64,000 nucleotides of DNA from Paraphysomonas bandaiensis (lineage: Eukaryota; Chrysophyceae): contig CBFFRP010000433.1 in the NCBI GenBank assembly GCA_965644295.1, positions 186,001 to 250,000 on the forward strand, in the 5' to 3' direction. Positions 23,734 to 34,016 of this stretch are shown here, in pieces. The notes under the pieces are model-generated. The model had not been told where the DNA came from, searched no databases, and was given only the letters and a program-made list of their open reading frames with translations. How positions within the stretch are numbered: position 1 is the first letter of the stretch; every line of letters starts with the position of its first letter. A program made the position numbers and the translations under genes.

Positions 23734-26270
23734 ATGAGCTCTCCTGTAACTGTGGAAGGGACAGAAGGGTCCATTGATGATGATAATATCTCTATTAACA
23801 TCCATTCACGATCACGCGTTATCGAGTATGAAGTTATGCATAATATATCAAGACCTATAAGTCCAATGCATTTAATTGTTACTTCATCATCTAAAGAAGA
23901 CAAGAGATGGTCAGGTCCTACTGTATCAGTCACAAAGCCATCCTCACCTGACAATAGTACTCAACTGAACTCTTCCAGTATATATGGTGTGGGACCTGCA
24001 GTTAGTTATAAACGTATAGAGCCTCCGAGTCCCATACCTAATCGAAAAGGTAAAGGCAGTAATGTTGTATCACCATTGCCGGAGAGAGTACGTGAGAAGG
24101 GTTTAGTGAACGGGAATAGAGGCGACACTGCTATGATAAAAAATTCGAAACTCAACATGAATTCAGGAAAGGCATGTATTAGAACAAAATCACATGCTCC
24201 ACCTATTCTTGCCCAGGTACTTTTACTGTGTGTTATGATTCACTGTTGTTAGTTTCTTGTTTGTGGATGTTCGTAGGTTAAACTCGATGATTCCAAGAGA
24301 TATGTGAGAAATCCCACTCGTGCAGTGGCTGATTCACTATCGGGAAACACTGTAGCTCTTGGAGAAGCCAGAGAACAGTCCAATCGCATTCGTATTGCCA
24401 AAATTAAAGAGCAGCAAAAAATACGTCGCTATGGCCATGGGATATCACCTTCGCAACGAATATCAAAGCTGCAGACGGACTTACAGCAGGTAATTTTTAA
24501 TAAACAGAGGCAACAAGGTGGATCTGCTCTTCCTCTTCATATACTACAAACTCAATTGAGGCTGTCGAGTTCCTCGTCTATCATTGATAACTCCTTTAGA
24601 TCGACAGATGCCCTTCCATCTCAAATTATTCGTGTGGAAATGCCAGCCCGCCGTTCTCAATCTCCAACAAACCAAAATACTCAGATCGATGGAAATAGGA
24701 ACTCTATTTGTTCTAATAGTATGGCTTTCTCTGATGAGTGTAGTGATATTGCACCTGACAAGTCGCAGCCTTTGAAGCCTCCGACCACGGGAGATGAAGG
24801 ATCTATTGCCTCAACACTCTCAGGCTGCATGTCGGTGCCCACCGATATGAAGATATCAGATGATATTATTGATTCTCCTGCGGGTCCATCTGCCTTTGCT
24901 CTTGCAACGATGGCCAAGAGGGAGGCTAGCTTTACCGCAGGAAGTACTTCTCCTAATTCAAGACCTAACTCACGGGGTAGAACAAGGGGTCATACAACTG
25001 GTGGGATGGGGAGCGAATTGTTCCAAAGTGAGTCCATGGAAATGGAGCAATTAACATCACCAAATGAGAGGCCCCCTGTTAGACATCCTAATAGCGTGTC
25101 TGTCCAGGAAGTAGAATCCCAAAATGAAATTATGGAGTCTGTTGGGGAAGACGCTGCGAAGGGGATGACTGTTATTGTGCGGACACAGTCGCGTGAGACT
25201 GCACCTGAAGTTACTACACCTAGCATACATGCAGCTGTACCAGTACATCCTATTCCAAGCAGGTAATAGTGAGCACTCGTAGTATTGTAGTTACAGTTTT
25301 AGTTGCGTACCACTCGTCAGTTATATATCGCACGAATCAGCTAAAGTATTACGTCTAGATACTCAAGCGGTGACATCAGAGTTACAGAACTACCCCACGA
25401 TTCATCCACACGAGAATTATCCGGCAATGTTAGGTATGTATATCCAAAAGAATGTGGATATGTGAAGTATATAATGGCGATATATGTAATAAACACAATG
25501 TGTTTTGTGTCTTTAATCATGTCGACTGTATTTTCATCCACTGATTCTTTCGAAGGCGCGTGCAGAATCGTGAGATCGAGATAAAAGCCCGTATACATTG
25601 CGTTATGTGCATGGCATATGCGTCGATATGGTGTGTCGAGTGTCAGCGATCCTACTGCGCGCAATGCTGGAATTCTGTTCCACATCATGAATTTGTAGAC
25701 CCCAAAGAAGCGTGGCAGCATCGATGCCCCAAACACACTGTCAATGTGGTTGGTCATTCTGTTACGGGGCTTCATGTACACATGGACTCACGTGGTGGCA
25801 TTAGTAGAAGGCCTTCCTCCCATGGTGCTTATTCTCAGAAATATAGAGGTGCTCGAACCCTTTCGAAAACTTTGTCCCAGTTCCCTTCGACAGACAGTAT
25901 CATGGAGAATGGGTTCAATCACGCAGAGCAATGGGCCGATCTCAATGATGAATCCAGTTTTTATTCTGAGGGAAGTTCGAAGATTACGGGGTCGCAGAAA
26001 GCGAGTAGGTATGCGATGAAGCTGGACGTTTCATTGATCAATGATGACGACCTTGACTCGGCTTCGAATTTTAGTACAGACGATAGTCGAGATGAATTCT
26101 CCGTGTCAAATAAAGGTACACCTTGTCTACGTGGCAATGGTCCACGGGTGTTGTCACCCAAAGTATGCACTGTCAACGGGTCTAATGGAAACCCTGGGAG
26201 TCATGTAGGAGCTAGCCGAATGCAACTGCACCAACGCGTTAAGCCGTTAAATAGGATCACGAGAAAATGA
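23734..26270 (+). CDS. Large disordered protein with a B-box-like zinc finger
   Basis: Four exons, 23734-24216, 24277-25262, 25321-25437 and 25556-26270, keep one frame and give 766 residues. The third donor is less certain (GTATAT at 25438; GTTAGG a few bases earlier also keeps the frame). Most of the protein is Ser/Pro/Thr-rich and probably disordered, with a short basic-coil part (NRIRIAKIKEQQKIRRYGHG). Near residue 545 a cysteine cluster has C-x2-C-x7-C-x2-C-x4-C-x2-C then H-H (CVMCMAYASIWCVEC, YCAQCWNSVPHHE), the spacing of a B-box zinc finger; a second H-x-C-x3-H follows. No RING or coiled-coil TRIM pattern is seen. B-boxes mediate protein contacts. Function unknown; I do not recognise a named family. 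Confidence 0.7.
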
Positions 26271-26763
26271 TTCCCGCGAGCACTCTACCTGTTGTGTTCT
26301 GCCGAAAACACACAGTGTGTAAATATGCTGCCGTGAAATGGAAAGTGGTGGAAATGCAGCTATATATGCATTCTGTCAATGTTTGCATTGTAATATGGCT
26401 GCAAGAAGTCGTAGATGTTTGTAACTGTTGGACATAGTTTGTATGTTTAATGTCTAATGTGCAGTAGGTGTATTTACTTACAGCTAGAGCTAGTACAAAT
26501 AAGTGTTTAGGGTGTCTTAATTGTATGGGTGTTGTTATGATTTGAGGTTACATTCATAACCCGCTCAGTGCTCGGTTGTGTAATAGTTGAGTTCTAGCTG
26601 TATTTTATTCTATTAGCAACGTTATATATATTATTGTTTTTAGAAATTTCAGTTGCCAAAAATCTGACAACATGGATATAGTGCGTCACAGAACAGTATG
26701 AGTTATGAATTCGCTGTCAGTTTTCTATGTGCATCTATTGCTAATAACAGACATTCAATACTA
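26271..26763. other. Downstream region, nothing recognised
   Basis: About 490 bp of 3' flank of the B-box-like gene. No gene, only AT-rich sequence. Confidence 0.5.
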
Positions 26764-26771
26764 CTGTGTAC

Positions 26772-26892
26772 CAGGGCTAGGAAACAATATATTGTATTGC
26801 AATACATTGTACAACATATTGATTGGTGGATAGGCCACAATTTCCATCAATAGAATTGATACTATATTGCAATATATTGTTTCCTAGTCCTG
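26772..26892. mobile_element. hAT1-related MITE, 121 bp
   Basis: The ends are CAGGGCTAGGAAACAATATA and its inverted counterpart (CAATATATTGTTTCCTAGTC then CTG). They are flanked by an exact 8-bp duplication CTGTGTAC at 26764-26771 and 26893-26900. The interior retains the TTGATTGGTGGA...CCATCAATAG sub-terminal part of hAT1 right ends. It is non-coding and must be moved in trans. Confidence 0.9.
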
Positions 26893-26900
26893 CTGTGTAC

Positions 26901-28060
26901 CTCTCTCGTAAACAGCCCCGTTTGAGAGCACTGTATTATAGTACATAACACACTTACAGACGACTCCATTTCTATATTGACTATTGGTCATTTTCACAAT
27001 TAAGATCGTTAAGAGAAATTTACTGTAATCAAACTAGACAGACTCTTTTTTAAATTGCTTACACAATTGTGTGTGTTGTCATGTAAAACATGTCATCAAC
27101 ATGATAAATTATTTCGTTCATGTCTAGCACTGCTCAACTTCCGTAGCTTGAATCGTCATGATACAATACTTCAATTTTACAGCTATAGCTATATAGTATC
27201 TTTAAAGTTTGACTACGTAATACTGCTTTTCACATTATATTTATTAACGTTCGTATTCTACAGTACTATCTTAGAGAACCATGCGTATTCCAACATTATT
27301 TGTGGTCCTTTCGAGGTATTTTTCTACCGATGGCTCTCTATTTTGTGCCACTCTTGTATCCGTTTATTAGCCGGGCCTCGGAATCACTTTCGTCATCAGA
27401 ATCGGCAGTATCTTTGTCTGAATTTAAAAATTATCATTTTTCCAAACTTTGGAAGATCTGAATCAGATGATGATGTATCTGGAATTCTGTTAACAACCTT
27501 GTCGACCAACAACTCCTCTTCCTCAGACAACTCAGAAGCGGAATCTCTAAGTAATTAGCTATAATATAACTGTATTGCTTCAAGTGTCTTTTATGATATA
27601 TATACTAATTAATGTTGGAATGCTTGTTTAGATGCTCTCCGAGCCAGTAATATTTAGTAATGTGGGAAGCAAGTATCAAATGAACTGCAAATCCTTTAAG
27701 ATGGGGTTTAATTTCGTTACCAACCATTTTCAGTAAATTGTTTCGTGTGTGTGAGATCGCTGCGTGTTGCTGTCATTAGTCTGCATTTTAATTAATATAA
27801 AGATAAGTTAGACTTGAATTGAAGATATACTTGAATTTTTTTCTGTCAAAATGGCGGCTTTGTGTATTGTCTTGGTATGCGTAATTATATGCGAGTACAG
27901 TCAGTATGATTATAGGTTTATATATCTAAAATTGGGTAGTAGGTTGAATCCTTTATTCTCTTGACTAGATTTTGCAACCAAATATAGTGTGACTATAGGT
28001 TTGTCAACCAAATTGACAGGTAGGTTAAATAATGTTTCCCAATACTTTTTCAGCATTAGT
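26901..28060. repeat. Repeat-rich gene-free stretch with old element relics
   Basis: 26960-27330 is a diverged copy of the sequence found at 22310-22650 and in the 267-bp tandem repeat at 51.3 kb (shared TCATCAACATGATAA, ATACTTCAATTTTACAG, CTATCTTAGAGA, CGTATTCCAAC). About 27900-28040 has words of the MITE at 53.3 kb (GTGTGACTATAGG, GTCAACCAAATTGACA). A 167-codon frame at 27055-27558 overlaps this repeat and has no motif, so it is not called a gene. Confidence 0.55.
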
Positions 28061-28077
28061 ATTGTGGATTTTTTAAA

Positions 28078-28140
28078 AAAGTCGGTGTGATCATGAAACC
28101 TGGTAAAGTGATTTCACCAGGTTTCATATATGCAAAAATG
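28078..28140 (+). repeat. Single terminus related to the 39.57-44.73 kb element
   Basis: AAAAGTCGGTGTGATCATGA is followed by AACCTGGTAAAG and ATTTCACCAGGTTTCATATA. The second half is nearly identical to the left end of the element at 39570 (CCTGGTAAAG, ATTTCACCAGGTTTCATATA). No partner end was found, so it is a solo or truncated terminus. Confidence 0.55.
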
Positions 28141-28389
28141 TTGTATATGTACTTATTTGAAGACTAGGGTGAATGATAATTAAAATTTAGTTGTTTGTAT
28201 ATTTTCAATTATAATATATTTTAAAAATATTTTACTAAAATATTGTATTATATTGTTACTTTTCATATAAATCTACTGTATTACTACTTCTGAAAATCTC
28301 GCATCAACGTAACTATATATACACATACAACACATGATTAGGTACTATACTACTTTAAATATAATACCATAAATGAAACACAGTGTGGT
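28141..28389. other. AT-rich gap
   Basis: Very AT-rich spacer with no feature seen. Confidence 0.4.
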
Positions 28390-28554
28390 TTCTAGCTACT
28401 TACGGCAGGTTAAAGGTTACATGAAATGCCTTCGAAGCACGAAGCTTTCGTAGTAACAGTCCTTTCTTCTGCATCATGACAGACAGACTGATACACACAC
28501 GTACATCCAAATGCTGCAGAGCTGATACCATTCTCAGATGACACTCTTTCTACG

Positions 28555-28945
28555 TAGTTCAGAGCTGCAGGCTTATGACCACCTTCCAGAAAGGTCACAT
28601 GATGTATCTTTATGGCAGTGTTTGGTCACGAGGCTGTAGCACAGAGCCTCTACAGTGGATTGAGGAGAGTGGACTCGTGTGGAGAGGTCCAACAAGTACA
28701 AACAGACAAAACAATATACCATCATTTGATTGTGCACGTTAGAACACTATGCAACGTCAGTGTCAGTGCATCTGCGATATAGTTGTGGAGAGGATATACT
28801 TACATATCGTATCCTTGTCCCCTATGGAGGTTCAGCATCTCTCTCACATCCACTGTATGAGGCTCAGTGCTACAGCCTCGTGACCAAACACTGTCATGAA
28901 GACCTTCCTGGAAGGCAGTTATAAGCCTGCAACTCTGAACCACAT
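28555..28945. repeat. Inverted repeat around CACGAGGCTGTAGCAC / GTGCTACAGCCTCGTG
   Basis: Sequence at about 28555-28665 (CAGAGCTGCAGGCTTATGAC, TGGCAGTGTTTGGTCACGAG) is mirrored at about 28850-28945 (GTGACCAAACACTGTCATGA, AAGCCTGCAACTCTGAACCA) with mismatches, giving ~95-bp arms and a ~190-bp loop. The right arm recurs at about 41038-41145. It is part of a segment shared by the 28-29 kb and 41 kb regions. Confidence 0.7.
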
Positions 28946-28989
28946 AGTAAGAAGTGTTATCTGAGACTGGTATCAGCTATGCGGCATTC

Positions 28990-29322
28990 GGATGTATGTG
29001 TGTGTGTCTGTCTGTCTGTGTGCTCAGGAGGTGTGATCCACACAACAATGAACACCTCATCCGATAAACCACACCTCCTGAGCACTCCTCACTGTCATCA
29101 ACAATGTCACCATATTAACATCAGAAGATACTGACTCTGAAGATCCATCCCTCTATATGTATGTGTATGTGTGTGTCTGTCTGTCTGTGTGCTCAGGAGG
29201 TGTGATCCACACAACAATGAACACCTCATCCGATAAACCACACCTCCTGAGCACTCCTCACTGTCATCAACAATGTCACCATATTAACATCAGAAGATAC
29301 TGACTCTGAAGATCCATCCCTC

Positions 29323-29335
<13 letters not shown>
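28990..29335. repeat. Tandem pair of a ~168-bp unit with an internal hairpin
   Basis: Units begin in GTGTGTCTGTCTGTCTGTG, contain TGCTCAGGAGGTGTG...CACACCTCCTGAGCA (a perfect short stem), then CATATTAACATCAGAAGATA and CCATCCCTCTATATGTATG. Two units lie head to tail here; further copies are at about 40640-40800 and 41195-41345. Confidence 0.8.
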
Positions 29336-29354
<19 letters not shown>

Positions 29355-29371
29355 TGTATGTATGTATGTGT

Positions 29372-29600
29372 GTGTGTGTGTGTTAAGTTATGCATATGTA
29401 TTATGGTCGTGTTGTAGTCACTGCTCGTGCAGTGTGGTTGCGGTGTAGTGTGATGCACACCGCGTCCTCACCACACACTCATGACGCGTGTTCGATTCTC
29501 TTGTGGGGTGTTTTTGGTCAAATTCAAATTTTTTTTGTACGTGTTTTTCTATATGTTATGCGGCGCTTGATCTGTGGGGTGATCTGAGAGCATATTTGAA
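29372..29600 (+). repeat. Candidate tRNA-like SINE, copy 1
   Basis: A unit running from TGTGTGTTAAGTTATGCATA to ATGTTATGCGGCGC contains GCTCGTGCAGTGTGGTTGCG (A-box-like, near 29424) and GTGTTCGATTC (B-box-like, near 29489), about 60 bp apart, then a non-tRNA tail with a T-run. A second copy with the same layout is at 41372-41600 and a truncated one near 40820-40900. Pol III box recognition is by eye, so the class is tentative. Confidence 0.45.
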
Positions 29601-29659
29601 AATGCACTTCACTCACAATCATTCATATCATCATTATCACACCCCACTACCACACTAAC

Positions 29660-30285
29660 ACAACACCATAGTGTATGTTACGCGTTGCCCTGGCTCATAA
29701 TCTGCTCCGTATGGTTCAGCATGTGCATGTGATGGCATCTGGTTCATACTTGTATATGTATGACTGTATATAGCGAATTAGAAATGCATCTAGCAGAGTG
29801 TGAGTCATTCTTTTGCCCCTGCACAAACTCTGCAACCGGCAGCTGAACGGGGTTTCACTGCAGGATGTAGCTTGTGCTGAGCGATGGCAATGAATGTTCA
29901 CTTGTATAATAGTGTATGTTACGCGTTGCCCTGGCACATATTCTGCTCCATATGGCCATATGGTTCAGCATGTGCATGTGATGGCATCGGTTTCATACCG
30001 TATATGTATGGCAATATAGCTAGAAAAGCATGTATTTTTGTACGTGGTGTGATTCATTTTTTTGCCCCTGCACAAACTCTGCAACCGGCAGCTGAACGGA
30101 GATTCACTGCAGGATGTAGCTTGTGCTGAGCGATGGCATTAAAAGTTTCACCTGTATATAAGTGTATGTTACGCTTTGCCCTGGCACATATTCTGCTCCA
30201 TATGACCATATGGTTCAGCATGTGCATGTGATGGCATCAGTTTCATACCGTATATGTATGGCAATATTAGCGCAGTAGCAAACTA
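29660..30285. repeat. ~240-bp tandem repeat, about 2.5 copies
   Basis: AGTGTATGTTACGC(G/T)TTGCCC starts units near 29670, 29912 and 30161. Each contains TTCAGCATGTGCATGTGATG and CCTGCACAAACTCTGCAACC. Copies differ by small indels. Frames through it are broken, so it is treated as non-coding. Confidence 0.75.
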
Positions 30286-30319
30286 CGAAGATTCCCTTTC
30301 TAATACGTCATCGACTCGT

Positions 30320-30990
30320 TATTGAGAGGTGTCAAAAGTGATGAATGAACTGTTGGCTCTATTGAATACTTATGGCTCGACATATTGCTGTATCATATGC
30401 GTGTGTCAGCTGGTCGTATTTATGATCTGACAGAGTAAGTCCTATACTTAGTATTAAGCGGATATATTTAGTATGATGCCTATATCCATTGTTGTACTCG
30501 TATATAAAAGCTGTGTTTGGTCCTGGCACATTCGGTACCCATAGTGGGTGGCAATTCACTATGCACTATGTCGTACACTTGTGCAGTTGTATATATTTAT
30601 GTTTATGTTGCATGATGGCTTATTTCAGGAGATGCTCTAGTTATGCTTTTAATCATTTTATTATGGTTTGTAGGTATGTGTCAAAAGTTATGAAAGAACT
30701 GTTGGCTCTATTCAGCTGGTCGTCTTCATGATCTTCTAACAGAGTAAGTCCTGCATTGAGTATAAGGAAATATTGTATTAATGTTGCCTGTCATGGTATT
30801 ACATACGTATCTCTCACGAGACACTTTCTCTGTCCTGACACATTCAGGGCCCACAGTTGGGTGGCGATTCACTATGTCGTATTCTTATGCAGCTGTGTAG
30901 ACCTCCATAGATCGTATATATGTGTGCTATGTATATGTGTTGTATGATGGCTTATTTCAGGAGATGCATTCGTTATGCTTTTAATCATTT
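30320..30990. repeat. Diverged ~340-bp duplicated units with exon-like segments
   Basis: Two units, near 30325-30660 and 30670-30990, share GTGTCAAAAGT(G/T)ATGAA, CTGTTGGCTCTATT, CCTG(G/A)CACATTC, GTGGC(A/G)ATTCACTATG and TTATTTCAGGAGATGC. The first segment would read VSKVMNELLALL, which looks protein-like and follows an AG. No complete gene can be assembled. It may be a decayed multi-exon gene or a pure repeat. Confidence 0.55.
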
Positions 30991-30996
30991 CGGTAT

Positions 30997-32294
30997 GGTT
31001 TGTAGGTTACTGTAGTCATCATGAAAGACCCGTTTGCTATGCTCAACACCTATGTATCAGTTTGTTGCTGCATCACCTGCATGATGACGTGTGCATGTGA
31101 GGCTGTTTCTTGTATATCGAGTAGTCATTGGTGAGGAGGGTGATGACATGTATCTCGTTGCTGGAAAGGATTTTTCAGGCCTACGCAGTGTCGCACGGGT
31201 ATATGGAGAACATTATAAGTCGTTTGCAACGTAAGAGTCAGTGTGGACTGTCTAACAGGGTTGCAAATATCATCCACTGTAGTGCTATCAGACATATCAG
31301 ATCGCAAGATTATGATTGTTTGTGTAATGTACCTAATATTGAATGTAGCCCACTAGGGCAAGCCTCATATCCCTTCCAGTAATAGTGACAGTACTCCGAG
31401 GTGGTTTGTAGGTTACTGTAGTCATCATGAAAGACCCGTTTGCTATGCTCAACACCTATGTATCAGTTTGTTGCTGCATCACCTGCATGATGACGTGTGC
31501 ATGTGAGGCTGTTTCTTGTATATCGAGTAGTCATTGGTGAGGAGGGTGATGACATGTATCTCGTTGCTGGAAAGGATTTTTCAGGCCTACGCAGTGTCGC
31601 ACGGGTATATGGAGAACATTATAAGTCGTTTGCAACGTAAGAGTCAGTGTGGACTGTCTAACAGGGTTGCAAATATCATCCACTGTAGTGCTATCAGACA
31701 TATCAGATCGCAAGATTATGATTGTTTGTGTAATGTACCTAATATTGAATGTAGCCCACTAGGGCAAGCCTCATATCCCTTCCAGTAATAGTGACAGTAC
31801 TCCGAGGTGGTTTGTAGGTTACTGTAGTCATCATGAAAGACCCGTTTGCTATGCTCAACACCTATGTGTTAGTTTGTTGTGCATCACCTGCATGATGACG
31901 TGTGCATGTGAGGCTGTTTCTTGTATAGAAATCGTGATGCTTGTTCGACTGTTACAACCAGCAGAGTTCGAAATGCTTGTCTTGTGAAGTTTATCTTATC
32001 ATATTTCGAGTAGTCATTGGTGAGGAGGGTGATGACATGTATCTCGTTGCTGGAAAGGATTTTTCAGGCCTACGCAGTGTCGCACGGCTATATGGAGAAC
32101 ATTATAAGTCGTTTGCAACGTAAGAGTCAGTGTGGACTGTCTAACAGGGTTGCAAATATCATCCACTGTAGTGCTATCAGACATATCAGATCGCAAGATT
32201 ATGATTGTTTGTGTAATGTACCTAATATTGAATGTAGCCCACTAGGGCAAGCCTCATATCCCTTCCAGTAATAGTGACAGTACTCCGAGGTGGG
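30997..32294. repeat. Three near-identical tandem units, 406 bp (third enlarged by 77 bp)
   Basis: Units start GGTTTGTAGGTTACTGTAGT near 30997, 31402 and 31808 and end TCCGAGGTG. The third has a ~77-bp insertion near 31928-32005. Each holds a 115-bp block bounded by an AG and a GTAAGAG donor-like site that would encode GEEGDDMYLVAGKDFSGLR in one frame. Near identity points to recent amplification. Confidence 0.85.
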
Positions 32295-34016
32295 GTTATA
32301 ATGAGAATCCCACTAAAAGGAGTGGTGGGTAGATATAGATGCAGTTGATTCTGCATCTATTATTACTAGTGAATGTGCCAGAAGTTCTGTTGATTATCGC
32401 TTGATTAGCCATCAGAACTTTGCTATACATAGATACACAGCACTATAGTACGCATATATCATGTATAGTGTAACCGTTACATTCTCACATTTTTGGCCTG
32501 TAACTAATATAAAACTTATTAAATGTCTTTAAAAACATGTTCCCTTCACACCTACTGCAGTATTTATTGCAAAAAGCATCAAAAACTCAATATAAATCGA
32601 CATTTTCAAAATTTCACCAGTTTTAGAGCGCTTCTCCAGGTTTCTTCATCACATCAACTAAAGTAATAATGAATTACACTATTTTATCTTTTTACTCTAT
32701 CCCGCAAGAAAAGGATAGTACATCTTAGACGCTTCCTTTCAATTTTAGCACCTTTTTAGTTAATATACAAGTTCTCAATTTTTATAATTCACTGTAGAAC
32801 TCGAACTAAATCGGAAGGGGACATCATGGACTGCGATCCTTCATCGCAATTCAAATTTCAATAAAAATATATCATAGGGGTTGTAAAACATGTTTTACTA
32901 CAACCTATGAAAGTTATTTTAGGGAAGTACTACTATTTCTGGTGTATACCTCATCTGCTGTGTACCTCATATGTATTATATGTGATAATAATACTAGCAG
33001 CGTGATTTCAACTCAACTGAAGTTCCAGTACACAAGAGTTATAATTGTGTTGGTTAACCAACATCTTCTTTGGCTCTAACATTTTTTCCCCATTCTGAGA
33101 GCGTATCCTAGTGAAGTGCTAGTGTTGATTAGTAGAGGCTAAGTAACGTATAGATTATTAATAGAATCTTGGCGTATTCTTTTTGTGTGTCAGCGCCAAC
33201 AAGCAAGCTCTATTATATAGCTAGATCTACACTATACTTGCATATAGCCTATATGGGAATACGAGAAAACCCCACGCATTCTAGGGGAGGGGAGGCGGCC
33301 AAAGTCACAATAGCCCTATACTGAGTCATGCATGGTCACGAGAAGCTCCGCGTAATCTTTGTTAGGTAATGGGATGGTACACATGGTTCTACTAGAATCT
33401 GAGCGAATTACATATATAAAAGTCATGCATAGTTATGAGAAACACCGCGTAATCTTAGCAAAGGTAAACACGGGTGTCGCGTAATCTTAGAATCAGGTCC
33501 ATGCAGTCAACTACGTTGGTACACGGGTAGGCGGGTGGTAGAATCAGTGCTATATTTCGGTGTAATAGGTGGTATACCTGCCAGCCTACACTATGACTAC
33601 GCCCTCGAATACGTTAAGTATAAAGTATAACTAACTGCATTACTTTTTAGTCGGATAGTCTGGCAATAATACACGTCTATCAGCGTGGATATAAAACCCG
33701 GAATTCTCCAGTAAATTTCTTCAGCCTAAATCTAATAATATCATATAAGTATCATTCATCAATATCTTCATCATTATGCTTGCATTATCAATCATTATGT
33801 CTTTTCTTTGCCTTTTTAATAACAATATGTATCAATAATAAGCATAAATAGTCCTTGTCATAATATCTCAATAGAAGTCAATATGGAATGTAATAATAAT
33901 ACTAATAATTTAATATGTACACTCTTAAGCATATTATACAATCGAGAGAACATATATAGTGTAAAACGTCCAAGAGCTGGTTATTACATATAAGCCCGCT
34001 TTATAGGCAGAATACT
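32295..34016. other. Gene-free stretch
   Basis: About 1.7 kb without a recognised gene. Near 33325-33495 the phrase CGCGTAATCTT recurs three times at ~70-80 bp spacing, twice after CATGCAT(G/A)GT. The rest is AT-rich 3' flank of the surface-protein gene. Confidence 0.5.

Noticed and set aside
27055-27558. 167-codon frame
   Set aside because: Overlaps a dispersed repeat also seen at 22.3 and 51.3 kb and has no family motif. Only its Ser/Glu-rich end looks faintly coding.
31128-32271. Three identical 84-codon frames as a gene family
   Set aside because: They are just the 406-bp tandem repeat translated. Both strands give equal-length frames and none has a motif.
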